From the NCBI GenBank assembly GCA_964505215.1, contig CAZDGU010000001.1, positions 248,001 to 312,000 of the forward strand: a stretch of 64,000 nucleotides of DNA, written 5' to 3'. Under the pieces are notes generated by a model that did no database searches, was not told the DNA's origin, and saw only the letters and a list, made by a program, of their open reading frames with translations. This document shows positions 1-8,030 of this stretch, piece by piece. A program made the translations under genes and the position numbers. Each line of letters starts with the position of its first letter. The stretch's first letter is position 1. This stretch comes from Gracilimonas sp964505215 (lineage in GTDB: Bacteria > Bacteroidota > Rhodothermia > Balneolales > Balneolaceae).

Positions 1-373
1 AAACTATATTTTTTGTTAATTATTGAATACATGACCCACATCAGAATCCCAAGTTTCCGTTTACAGATAAAGCGGTTGCACACATTATTTTTATAACCGG
101 ATGCTTAGACTTCAAATAAAGAAAAATCACCCCTGAATTTACTGAATAAGCGGTTTTAAAGAAATTCTGCCCGATTTTAAAACCGATAAACATGAACTTT
201 ATAAAGAATTTCATCCCTGAAAAAAAGCGGTACTTAGCATAGGGTTAAAAAATAATTTAAAAAAAATGCCTGAATTTCATTTTTTAATTTGACTCAATAA
301 CACCGATTGAATAGCTTCAACGCTCTTTCTGAATACAGAAATTAACTTAAAACTAATAAAACGGAGCTACATA
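1..373. other. A/T-rich intergenic stretch upstream of the Hc1-like gene
   Basis: No credible gene is seen on either strand. The right part reads as the 5' leader and promoter of the small Hc1-like gene. A TTGACT hexamer at 289-294 is followed 17 bases later by TAGCTT at 312-317, which is only a weak sigma-70-like match, and a GGAG ribosome site lies at 362-365. Several short A or T runs occur. No tRNA-like or riboswitch-like fold was recognised. Confidence 0.5.
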
Positions 374-550
374 ATGAGTAGAGTTGAAGAAATCAAAAAC
401 CTCGTAGATGAAACCGCAGTAGAAATGGAAAAATTCTACGACAAGGGTAATAAAGCAGCCGGAACACGTGCTCGCAAGGGTCTTCAGGAGTTGAAAAAAT
501 TAGCCCAAGAGATTCGTCTTGAAATTCAGGACATCAAAAACAAAGGCTAA
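374..550 (+). CDS. Hc1-like histone H1 family DNA-binding protein (58 aa)
   Basis: Seen: a 58-residue, lysine-rich, almost entirely helical protein starting MSRVEEIKNL, with a central KFYDKGNKAAGTRARKG segment and a C-terminal QEIRLEIQDIKNKG helix. A GGAG ribosome site lies 8 bases before the ATG, and a strong terminator follows the stop. Known: the Bacteroidota/chlamydial Hc1-type histone-like family (PF07432) has this size and the conserved pattern of an acidic-amphipathic helix, then FYEKGNKAAGTR-like residues, then a second helix. Inferred: an abundant nucleoid-associated protein, monocistronic because promoter, ribosome site and terminator enclose it alone. Unlike the chlamydial protein it has no long lysine/alanine tail, so its DNA binding would rest on the short core. 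Only the recognition by eye supports the family call. Confidence 0.85.
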   Translation: MSRVEEIKNLVDETAVEMEKFYDKGNKAAGTRARKGLQELKKLAQEIRLEIQDIKNKG

Positions 551-574
551 TACGTACAGTCTTTAGTTTGTTAG

Positions 575-603
575 AAAGCCGCTTTATTAAGTGGCTTTTT
601 TTA
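575..603 (+). terminator. Rho-independent terminator of the Hc1-like gene
   Basis: A 10-bp stem (575-584 with 589-598, one G-T pair) with loop TATT is followed directly by a T run. It begins 25 bases after the stop codon of the small gene and ends before the next start. Confidence 0.85.
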
Positions 604-692
604 TTTGAGAAAGTTTTTAAAAAGTAATGTTCACTATCAACCAAACCGATTTCACAATGAATGTTCAAAAATTGCTATCAAGTGAAAAACAC

Positions 693-1589
693 ATGAAGTA
701 TTTCAGCTCCTTTATTATGCTGTTATTGATTGCCGGATGCAGTTCCTCCTCTACTCCAAAAACCATTGCACAGCTGGAAACGGCTATTAGCGAGCGACTG
801 GAAGAGCCGGAAGGTGAGTTTGCGGTGGTTTTCCAAAGTTTAGACGATGCTGATGTTTCTGTGTTGATTAACGAAAATGAGCGTTTTCACGCTGCCAGTA
901 CCATGAAAACGCCTGTTATTATGGAGCTTTATAAGCAGGCTGAAGCCGGAAATCTTTCTCCGAGTGATTCTATTCAAGTCCACAACTCTTTTAAAAGCAT
1001 TGTGGATGGCAGCGACTTTTCGATGGATGTTACCGAAGATGGGGAACAAGATTTGTATCACCAAATGGGGCAAAAAACCACGCTTTACCATCTCGCTTAC
1101 CGTATGATTACCCGAAGCAGTAATCTGGCTACCAACATTCTTATCGACCGGCTGGGTGCTGAAGAGGTCACGAAAACCATGCGCTCCATCGGGGCCGACA
1201 GTATTGAGGTGCTGCGCGGCGTGGAGGATATTAAAGCCTACGAAGCCGGACTCAGCAACACAACCACCGCCTTGGATTTAGCTATTTTGTTTGAAGAGCT
1301 TGCCCTTGGTAATTTACTTTCCGAAGATTCCAAAACAGCTATTATTGAGATTCTGAAAGACCAGAAGTTTAATGATATGTTCCCGGCCAAGCTCCCTAAA
1401 GACACACCTGTAGCACATAAAACCGGCTGGATTACGGGTGTCAACCACGATTCAGGCATTATATACCTGCCCGATGGTGGTTCTTTCGTGCTTGTCTTTC
1501 TATCCAAAAACGCTCCCAATCGCCCGGAGGTCTTAGAAGCAGCCGCCGATGTTGCGAAGCTTTGTTATGACTTTATGATGCTGCAGTAG
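693..1589 (+). CDS. Class A beta-lactamase-like serine hydrolase, lipoprotein
   Basis: Seen: about 298 residues from the chosen ATG. The frame is open from 627, but the Met at 693 starts a signal peptide ending in the lipobox LIAGC (Cys 16), so the earlier Met is unlikely. The class A signature is present: STMK (Ser 69, Lys 72), SSN at about 142-144 in place of SDN, and KTG at about 243-245. A YEAGLSNTTTALDL segment sits where the omega loop would be. Known: the Beta-lactamase2 family (PF13354) includes true beta-lactamases and peptidoglycan-active serine hydrolases. Inferred: a periplasmic, membrane-anchored serine hydrolase. The family position does not show whether it destroys beta-lactams; the non-canonical SSN and lack of a clear ExxLN Glu leave that open. 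It stands alone, after the terminator at 575-603 and before a repeat-filled gap. Confidence 0.85.
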   Translation: MKYFSSFIMLLLIAGCSSSSTPKTIAQLETAISERLEEPEGEFAVVFQSLDDADVSVLINENERFHAASTMKTPVIMELYKQAEAGNLSPSDSIQVHNSFKSIVDGSDFSMDVTEDGEQDLYHQMGQKTTLYHLAYRMITRSSNLATNILIDRLGAEEVTKTMRSIGADSIEVLRGVEDIKAYEAGLSNTTTALDLAILFEELALGNLLSEDSKTAIIEILKDQKFNDMFPAKLPKDTPVAHKTGWITGVNHDSGIIYLPDGGSFVLVFLSKNAPNRPEVLEAAADVAKLCYDFMMLQ

Positions 1590-2031
1590 CGTGCTTAGCT
1601 GTGGTTGGGTTGATGAATGCAACTGTCATTCCTAAGATTGCAGGGTTTTCAGCTATCAGCTAAAATTTGAATTAGGAAATGAACATGCGAGTGTATTTAA
1701 ACTCGCTCCCAACGACCCCGTTGGGAGCTCTGTAAAGAACCACCCGGTTCAAAGCAAAAATCTTACCAAGGTGTACGTTGGTGAGATCAGCTGCCACATT
1801 CCCGAGATTGCTTCGGCGGTTGAGTTGTTGGGTAGAGTTATGACAGACAGCGCCTCGCAAAAGGTTCTTCTGCGAGGAGTGTTATTTTTTAGGCTGAAAA
1901 ACTCAAAGATTGCACGACGCGGCAGTTTCGTGAATGTGTTTGGGGTTTTGAGTAGCGCTTTGCCTGTTTCCGCCTCGCAAAGGTGATTTTTAAGAAACCC
2001 CGGTAATAAATAACTAACTCCCAATAACCAC
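1590..2031. other. Non-coding gap made largely of dispersed repeat modules
   Basis: No supported gene. It holds, in order, a short TATCAGC tract and its conserved right flank (1651-1699; compare 16009-16110), the composite hairpin element described separately (1701-1879), and a second half-copy of the CCTCGCA arm near 1971-1980. Open frames here of 60-90 codons on both strands run through the hairpins and are not conserved between copies, so they are not called. Confidence 0.7.
1701..1879 (+). repeat. Composite hairpin repeat element, copy 1
   Basis: Three landmarks in fixed order. First, a perfect 10-bp palindrome (arms GCTCCCAACG and CGTTGGGAGC, loop ACCC) at 1705-1728, followed by a 5-bp stem GAACC/GGTTC that has the same ACCC loop. 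Second, a GAGATTGCTTCGGCGGTT block at about 1804-1821. Third, a CCTCGCA/TGCGAGG stem with an 11-base loop at 1853-1877. The same order and total length recur on the opposite strand at 43572-43744, and the first landmark alone recurs at 16347-16370. Confidence 0.85.
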
Positions 2032-2724
2032 CTATCGGCGGTCTCCGAAAATGCGAAGCAGGAATAGGAACATGTTGATGAAATCGAGATACAGGGTGAG
2101 GGCTCCTAAAATGGCGCCTTTGCTTCCTTCTTCGGAGTTAATATCCATTTCTAAGCTCATGCGCTTAATTTTCTGCGTATCGTAGGCGGTGAGTCCCACA
2201 AAAACCAGCACGCCAATATATGTAACCGCCCAGTAGAGCATCTCGTTATGCCAAAATATATTTACGATAGATGCGATGATAATTCCAATCAAGCCCATAA
2301 ATGCAATATTGCCAACACTGCTTAAATCTGTTTTGGTGAAATATCCATAAGCGCTCATCACCCCAAAAGTACCAGCAGTAATAAAGAATGTGGACGCAAT
2401 GGAAGCAGAGGTATATATTAAAAATATGATGGACATGGTGAGTCCATTCAGGGCCGAGTACAAAATAAATAACCCAATAGCTTTGCTGGCGTTCATCTTG
2501 TTGATGGAGCCGGAAAGCCAAATCACTAAACCGATTTCAGCAATCAAAATCCCAAAAAATAATATCTGATTTTGCGCTATGGTTTGTACGAAACCGGAAT
2601 CTGCCGTACGTAGTGCAACAAAACCCGTGACGGCCAGCGCCAGTGCCATCCAGCCATATACTTTGTTAATAAAACCGGCTTGAATAGTCTTTACTTGCTC
2701 TGCGGTTAAATGGTGTGTATTCAT
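2032..2724 (-). CDS. Bax inhibitor-1/YccA family membrane protein
   Basis: Seen: 230 residues with about seven hydrophobic spans, a short hydrophilic N-terminus (MNTHHLTAEQ), and near the C-terminus the family-typical TAYDTQKIKRMS segment followed by LYLDFINMFLFLLRIFG. Known: BI-1/YccA proteins (PF01027) are pH-sensitive calcium-leak channels or, as YccA in E. coli, modulators of the FtsH protease; usual length is 220-240 residues. Inferred: an inner-membrane protein of this family; the cellular role cannot be read from the sequence. It is transcribed alone, divergent from tex across a 319-base gap, and no terminator is obvious beyond its stop, where repeat DNA begins. Confidence 0.9.
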   Translation of the reverse strand: MNTHHLTAEQVKTIQAGFINKVYGWMALALAVTGFVALRTADSGFVQTIAQNQILFFGILIAEIGLVIWLSGSINKMNASKAIGLFILYSALNGLTMSIIFLIYTSASIASTFFITAGTFGVMSAYGYFTKTDLSSVGNIAFMGLIGIIIASIVNIFWHNEMLYWAVTYIGVLVFVGLTAYDTQKIKRMSLEMDINSEEGSKGAILGALTLYLDFINMFLFLLRIFGDRR

Positions 2725-3043
2725 GTCTTTAAATAATAAAATTTAACTAAAATGTTTTTGATAATCTCAAACAAGCGGCAGAATTACTTGCTAACGTGTG
2801 TTGAGATTTTTAAGCTTTTCTAACGCCAAATTTACCATTTTATTTTTCCTTAAACAGGCTAAAGTAATCGCTCTGCCGGAGTGAATAAATACTGTGTTTT
2901 CGGTGAGTTAATTCTACAAACTATCATCCTATTTAGCGAGCACAATCATTACTAATCAATTTTAAAAATTCTCTGATTTTGATTCTTCTTTTGTCTGCAC
3001 TCTCCTTATTTTCAGCCCCACATTTTGAAAATGAATATGATCA
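2725..3043. other. Divergent intergenic region with a long-range inverted repeat
   Basis: This gap must hold the divergent promoters of the BI-1 gene and tex. CGGCAGA followed by ATTACT at 2776-2788 is matched in inverted order by AGTAAT, a CGC bulge and TCTGCCG at 2863-2878, enclosing a 74-base loop. No gene is seen. Confidence 0.5.
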
Positions 3044-5224
3044 ATGAGCGATACAAAAATATTTAGCTATTTAGCTTCTAAACTTAATTTCACCCCAAAA
3101 CAAATAACGACTGTAGCCAACTTTTTGGATGAAGGCGCCACCGTTCCTTTTTTGGCGCGTTATCGGCAAGAGGCTACCGATGGACTGGATGAAGAGCAGA
3201 TTCGACAAATCAGAGACGGATTGGAAACCCAACGTACGCTGGAAGCTCGTAAAGAAACCATCCTTAAATCTATAAAAGAACAGGAAAAACTGACGCCGGA
3301 GCTGGAAGAACAAATCACGGCCTGCACCGACCTCACCACGCTGGAGGATATTTACTTACCCTATAAACAAAAGAGAAAAACCCGGGGTGATAAGGCCAAA
3401 GAGAAAGGTTTGGAGCCGCTGGCAGAGCTTATTTGGAAGCAGGAAACCACCAAAGGAAATCCTGAAGAGTTTGCCAAAGAATACGTGGATGCCGAAAAAG
3501 AAGTAGAAACCGTAGAAGATGCTTTTGACGGCGCAACCGATATTGTGGCCGAGTGGATTAACGAAAGCCTGGAAGTACGCGAAATGCTTCGAAAGGTATT
3601 TTCTGAGCATGCGAATATAGTTACCAAGAAAAATCCTACTGTAAAAGAGCGGACCAATTTTGAGGATTATTACGAGTTTTCGCACCGTGCAAGCAAGATG
3701 AAGCCGTATCAGATTTTGGCTATTAATCGCGGAGAGAAGGAGAATGTGTTGTTCGTTAATGTTGAACTTTGGGAAGAGCGCACCCTCGAAAATATTGACG
3801 ATGCGGTAATTAGCAACGACATGAGCATTTTCACAGAATACCTCCAGGATGCCGTAGAAGATGCCTACAAGCGACTTTTATTCCCCTCACTGGAGCGTGA
3901 GCTGCGCAATGAATTAACCGATCGCGCCGATGAGCACGCCATCGAAACCTTTGCCACCAATCTTGGAAACCTGTTGATGCAGCCGCCTTTGGATAAGAAA
4001 GTGGTAATGGGCATTGATCCGGCTTTCCGCAGCGGTTGTAAAGTGGCGGTGGTAGATGAGCATGGAAAATATTTAGAAGGAACCACCACCTACCCCACAG
4101 CTCCGCAAAAAAAGGTAGCTGAGGCTGAAGCCGTTTACGAGCACCTTATTGACAAGTACGGCGTGAGCCTGATTGCGATTGGAAATGGAACAGCCAGCCG
4201 CGAAACCGAACAAATTATTGCAGACTTTCTTCAAAAGCGAAAAGAGAAGCACCCGGATGAAGAGCTTCATTATATGATTGTGAATGAGGCAGGCGCTTCG
4301 GTGTACTCAGCTTCAAAAACGGCGCGTGAGGAGTTTCCTGAACTGGATGCTGCTCAGCGCGGAAATATTTCTATTGCTCGCCGCGTGCAAGATCCGCTGG
4401 CTGAGTTGGTAAAAATTGATCCAAAATCGATTGGTGTGGGTTTATATCAGCATGATGTGAACCAAAACCAGCTGGCCGGCAAGCTCAGCGATGTGGTAGA
4501 AAGCTGCGTAAATGAAGTTGGGGTGAATCTGAATACGGCTTCCGCTCCACTGCTTTCTCATATTTCGGGATTGAGCAAGCGCGTGGCCACCAATATTGTA
4601 AAGCACCGCGAAGAAGTCGGTATTTTTATGGATCGCGAGCAAATTCGCTCCATCAGCGGAGTTGGAGATTTTCGCTTTCAGCAGGCGGCCGGATTTATGC
4701 GCATTCCTGAATCTAAAAACCCATTGGATAACACAGCCATTCACCCCGAGAGTTACGAAGCCGTCGAAAAGCTGTGTAACCTGTTTGGGATTAATCTCGA
4801 AAATCTGGCAGAAGAAAAAGATAAAATTGCCGGTAAGTTCAAAAGTGTGAATTTAGAGGAAACGGCTGAACAAATTGGAGTTGGTGTTCCTACCCTTCAG
4901 CTAATTATCGAGAACCTGCAGAAGCCGGGACGAGATCCGCGCGAATCACTCCAAAAGCCGCTGCTTAGAACCGATGTCATGAAGATGGAAGACCTAAAAG
5001 TTGGTCAACAGCTGGAAGGAACCGTCCGTAATGTGGTTGATTTTGGTGCTTTTGTGGATATTGGCGTAAAGCAGGACGGACTGCTGCATATCTCCAATAT
5101 GTCTGAAAGAAAGAAAGTGGAAGATCCCCACGATGTGCTGGGCGTTGGTGATATAATCAGCCTGGAAATCATTTCTTTAGATTTAGAAAGAGACCGAATT
5201 GGGTTGAAGTTGTTAGGCGGTTAA
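3044..5224 (+). CDS. tex: Tex-family RNA-binding transcription accessory protein
   Basis: Seen: 726 residues. The helical N-terminal Tex domain (LNFTPKQITTVANFLDEGAT, VPFLARYRQEATDGLDE) comes first, then the YqgF/RNase H-like domain around residues 325-450 (VMGIDPAFRSGCKVAVVD), the helix-hairpin-helix part around 490-560 (NLNTASAPLLSHISGLSKRVA), and a C-terminal S1 domain from about 648 (GQQLEGTVRNVVDFGAFVDI, DGLLHISNMS). Known: Tex proteins of 720-780 residues bind nucleic acid, act at RNA polymerase and affect expression of many genes. Inferred: an intact cytoplasmic Tex. The ATG gives the usual N-terminus (MSDTKIFSYLASKL). The gene is transcribed alone, divergent from the BI-1 gene. Confidence 0.95.
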   Translation: MSDTKIFSYLASKLNFTPKQITTVANFLDEGATVPFLARYRQEATDGLDEEQIRQIRDGLETQRTLEARKETILKSIKEQEKLTPELEEQITACTDLTTLEDIYLPYKQKRKTRGDKAKEKGLEPLAELIWKQETTKGNPEEFAKEYVDAEKEVETVEDAFDGATDIVAEWINESLEVREMLRKVFSEHANIVTKKNPTVKERTNFEDYYEFSHRASKMKPYQILAINRGEKENVLFVNVELWEERTLENIDDAVISNDMSIFTEYLQDAVEDAYKRLLFPSLERELRNELTDRADEHAIETFATNLGNLLMQPPLDKKVVMGIDPAFRSGCKVAVVDEHGKYLEGTTTYPTAPQKKVAEAEAVYEHLIDKYGVSLIAIGNGTASRETEQIIADFLQKRKEKHPDEELHYMIVNEAGASVYSASKTAREEFPELDAAQRGNISIARRVQDPLAELVKIDPKSIGVGLYQHDVNQNQLAGKLSDVVESCVNEVGVNLNTASAPLLSHISGLSKRVATNIVKHREEVGIFMDREQIRSISGVGDFRFQQAAGFMRIPESKNPLDNTAIHPESYEAVEKLCNLFGINLENLAEEKDKIAGKFKSVNLEETAEQIGVGVPTLQLIIENLQKPGRDPRESLQKPLLRTDVMKMEDLKVGQQLEGTVRNVVDFGAFVDIGVKQDGLLHISNMSERKKVEDPHDVLGVGDIISLEIISLDLERDRIGLKLLGG

Positions 5225-5684
5225 GTACACTGGTCCGCTTTACTTTGCACGGCCCAACCGTTGTGAAATAGTCCTGAAGATCCTCAAAACCTGCTAATTC
5301 CGGTTCGAGCATCCATTTATTGAATCGCAGATTTACACGGATTTTTGGATTTCACAGAATCAGTCTCGCCACATAGTTTCATTCTATGCACGACTTATTC
5401 ATTTTATTTTCTATATTTTAGAGATTAAGATGCGTTCAGCCCGCGCGCAGATAAAAACAACCACTCATGCGCTGATGTCATACCGGAGTTACGCTATAGG
5501 TAATACATTCAGGATGCCATCAATCAGTATGGTAAATTAAATTAATCTTGCGGCTGTAATTTCACCACATGACAGAAAAGAAATCGTTTTTAAGGAAGCT
5601 ATCCCATCCACAGATTTTACCTGCTTTGAGTAACGCAAGCACTAAGCTTGCAAGTACCTTTACCATTTACAAAACAGGTACCGG
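5225..5684. other. Intergenic gap upstream of the antiporter gene
   Basis: No recognised gene. A degenerate copy of the CGCAGATTTAC-type sequence seen at 20971 and 61461 lies at about 5325-5345, without its closing arm. A 41-codon frame at 5569-5694 is listed separately. A GGTTCGA stretch near 5305 looks like a tRNA T-loop, but no acceptor or anticodon stem can be drawn around it. Confidence 0.45.
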
Positions 5685-5694
5685 ATGGACTTAA
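5569..5694 (+). CDS. Possible 41-codon upstream ORF, coupled to the antiporter
   Basis: An ATG at 5569 opens a 41-residue frame (begins MTEKKSFLRKLSHPQ) whose TAA lies 7 bases inside the antiporter gene, overlapping its start by 10 bases. The peptide is basic and has no recognised domain or membrane span. There is no convincing ribosome site upstream, and such short frames arise by chance. It could be a leader peptide coupling translation into the antiporter or simply noise. Confidence 0.2.
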   Translation: MTEKKSFLRKLSHPQILPALSNASTKLASTFTIYKTGTGWT

Positions 5695-7199
5695 CAATTG
5701 AAAACATACTGCTGGTTGGCTCAATATTACTTTTTATAAGTATTGTTGTTGGTAAAACGTCCTATAGGTTTGGAGTTCCCACCCTGCTGCTTTTCTTAAC
5801 CATTGGAATGTTAGCCGGTTCAGAAGGCATTGGCGGAATTCAGTTTGATGATCCTAAAGCAGCTCAGTTTATCGGTATTGTATCTTTGAATTTCATTTTG
5901 TTTTCGGGGGGATTGGATACGAGCTGGAAATCAGTAAAACCCATTTTAAAGGAAGGCCTGGTACTCTCAACCATAGGCGTGATGCTTACAGCCGTTACGC
6001 TTGGAACATTTGTTTGGTTTGTTACTGATTTTACGATTTATGAAAGCATGCTGTTAGGGTCTATTGTTTCATCAACCGATGCGGCCGCGGTATTTTCTAT
6101 TTTGCGCTCCAAAAGCCTTGCTTTACGAGCTAATCTTCGGCCAACTTTAGAGCTGGAAAGCGGAAGTAACGACCCGATGGCGTATGTGCTCACCATTGCT
6201 TTTTTGACATTAGTTATTAATCAAAACCAAGATGTTACTTCGGTTATCCCCATGTTTTTTCAGCAAATGCTGTTGGGGGGAATTGGTGGGTATGCTTTTG
6301 GCCGGCTCAGTAAATTAATTATTAACTACATCCGGCTCGACTTTGAAGGTCTTTATCCGGTTTTGGTGATTGCTTTGATGTTCATCACCTTTTCGGCTAC
6401 AGATTTTGTGGGCGGCAACGGATTTCTTGCCATCTATATTTGTGCAGTTTATATAGGAAATCAGGATTTAATACATAAAAAAACCATTCTAAAAATGTTT
6501 GACGGGCTGGCCTGGCTCATGCAAATTATACTTTTCCTCACGCTGGGGCTGCTGGTTTTTCCCTCACAAATAATTCCTTATTTGGGCGTAGGCATGATGA
6601 TTTCGCTGTTCCTGATTATAGTTGCCCGGCCGGTAAGTGTTTTCATCAGCCTGATGTTTTTTAAAATGAAACTGCGCAGGCGATTTTATATTTCATGGGT
6701 TGGCCTGCGCGGAGCCGTTCCCATTGTGTTTGCCACTTATCCACTTTTGGCGGGAATTGAAAAAGCGAACATGATTTTCAACATTGTATTTTTCATTTCG
6801 GTAACCTCCGTCATCATTCAGGGAACCACCATCCCAATAGTTGCTAAATGGCTGAAAGTTGCTTTACCGGAAAAAGAAAAACGAATAACGGACGTTGATA
6901 AAATGACGCTGAATCTTCCTAAATCATTATTGCAGGAATTCAGAGTTTTAGCCGGTTCACGCGTTGAGAACGAGCGAATTGTTGACATAAGCTTCCCGAA
7001 ATCAGCCTTAATTATTATCATTAAAAGAAAAGACGTGTATATTCGTCCGGGTGGCACAACCCGCTTGCAAGCCGGCGATATTCTCACCGTACTTGCTGAT
7101 ACGCAGGAAGATTTTAAAGAAGTACACGAGTGCTTAAACCAATCCCAAACCGAAAAAGAATCCCAAGAAAATGAACAAACGATTCATCCTACTCATTGA
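5685..7199 (+). CDS. K+/H+ antiporter, CPA1 family (NhaP2/CvrA-like)
   Basis: Seen: 504 residues. Some twelve hydrophobic spans fill residues 1-385, including LLFLTIGMLAGSEGIGGIQF, NFILFSGGLD, the family motif SSTDAAAVFSILRS, ELESGSNDPMAY, and FVGGNGFLAIYICAVYIGNQ. A soluble tail from about 400 (VENERIVDI, YIRPGGTTRLQAGDILTVLA) has the fold pattern of a TrkA-C (RCK_C) domain. Known: NhaP2/CvrA antiporters exchange K+ (or Na+) for protons and their cytoplasmic RCK_C domain gates them. Inferred: an inner-membrane K+ efflux system for pH or osmotic stress. The next gene, a universal stress protein, overlaps its 3' end by 29 bases, suggesting coupled expression and a shared stress role. Confidence 0.9.
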   Translation: MDLTIENILLVGSILLFISIVVGKTSYRFGVPTLLLFLTIGMLAGSEGIGGIQFDDPKAAQFIGIVSLNFILFSGGLDTSWKSVKPILKEGLVLSTIGVMLTAVTLGTFVWFVTDFTIYESMLLGSIVSSTDAAAVFSILRSKSLALRANLRPTLELESGSNDPMAYVLTIAFLTLVINQNQDVTSVIPMFFQQMLLGGIGGYAFGRLSKLIINYIRLDFEGLYPVLVIALMFITFSATDFVGGNGFLAIYICAVYIGNQDLIHKKTILKMFDGLAWLMQIILFLTLGLLVFPSQIIPYLGVGMMISLFLIIVARPVSVFISLMFFKMKLRRRFYISWVGLRGAVPIVFATYPLLAGIEKANMIFNIVFFISVTSVIIQGTTIPIVAKWLKVALPEKEKRITDVDKMTLNLPKSLLQEFRVLAGSRVENERIVDISFPKSALIIIIKRKDVYIRPGGTTRLQAGDILTVLADTQEDFKEVHECLNQSQTEKESQENEQTIHPTH

Positions 7200-7989
7200 C
7201 TTTTCGGAGTATTCGAAAAACTTAATTCGCTATGCAACCGACTGGTGCAAACAAGTTAATACCGAACTGGTTTTAGTTCATCGCACCGTTGTTATTGCCC
7301 CTGCCATGTCCGATTCTGAAAGCAAGCAGCAAATTGCACATTACACCAATAACCAAGCCCTGCAAAAATTAGAAGCTCTTGCGCAAGAGCTCATCCCTTC
7401 TACCGTTAGAGTAACTTATGAGGTAACGGAAGATGATTTACAGCTGCTGCTTAACAGGCTGTTAGCCGAACCTTTTGAACATTTAGTGTTTGTTGGGCTG
7501 AAAGGCGCCGGACTGCTTAAAAAAATATTTTTGGGCACCACATCCCTTCAGGTAATTGACGGCACTGAAAATACCATTGTGGCAATGCCTAAAGAAATTG
7601 ACTCTTTTTCACACGAAAAAATATTTGTAGCCGTATCCGAAAGGCATCCGCTGAATGTGTTGGAGCTGAACAATTTTTTATCTTTTGTTGAGCCTAAAAA
7701 CACGCACATTACCTTTTTCTATTTAGCTAAACCCCATGAAGCAACACACAGAGCACAAAAAGTGCTTAGAGATTTAGATAAATTGTTTGGTGAGCGCTTT
7801 CTTACCGACAGCGTAATTTATGAAGGCAATAATCGGTTTCAAGACATCAAAAAAGTAATCAATAATAAGATTGATGAAATTTTAATTGTACAAAAAGGAT
7901 CACGCATGCTAACCGATCAGCTGTTCAGAAAATTCTTGATTAACGAGCTGGTGTATCAGGGGCAAACTCCTTTGGTTATTCTGCCTTAA
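7171..7989 (+). CDS. Universal stress protein, UspA family
   Basis: Seen: 272 residues. The N-terminus (FILLIDFSEYSKNLIRYATD) matches the first strand and helix of a Usp domain; the first domain runs to about residue 145 (VFVGLKGAGLLKKIFLGTTS, VIDGTENTIVAMP). A second half ends with the pattern ILIVQKGSRMLTDQLFRKFL, VYQGQTPLVIL, which reads like a degenerate second Usp domain lacking a clear ATP-binding G-x2-G-x9-G(S/T). Known: tandem Usp proteins of about 270-290 residues are common in this lineage and often accompany transporters. The ATG at 7171 lies inside the antiporter gene, but it gives the exact Usp N-terminus and a later start would lose the first strand. Inferred: a cytoplasmic stress protein co-expressed with the antiporter, possibly regulating it. 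Confidence 0.85.
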   Translation: MNKRFILLIDFSEYSKNLIRYATDWCKQVNTELVLVHRTVVIAPAMSDSESKQQIAHYTNNQALQKLEALAQELIPSTVRVTYEVTEDDLQLLLNRLLAEPFEHLVFVGLKGAGLLKKIFLGTTSLQVIDGTENTIVAMPKEIDSFSHEKIFVAVSERHPLNVLELNNFLSFVEPKNTHITFFYLAKPHEATHRAQKVLRDLDKLFGERFLTDSVIYEGNNRFQDIKKVINNKIDEILIVQKGSRMLTDQLFRKFLINELVYQGQTPLVILP

Positions 7990-8030
7990 AAAGCTGTGGT
8001 TTATCATCTATTTTAAAAACAAACTCTTTT

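Noticed and set aside
1741..1760. CCCGGTTCAAA in repeat copies resembling a tRNA T arm
   Set aside because: The surrounding hairpins and spacing do not fold into a cloverleaf; it is explained by the GAACC-ACCC-GGTTC hairpin.
5290..5330. GGTTCGA stretch resembling a tRNA T-loop
   Set aside because: No acceptor, D or anticodon stem can be drawn around it and no CCA-like end follows.
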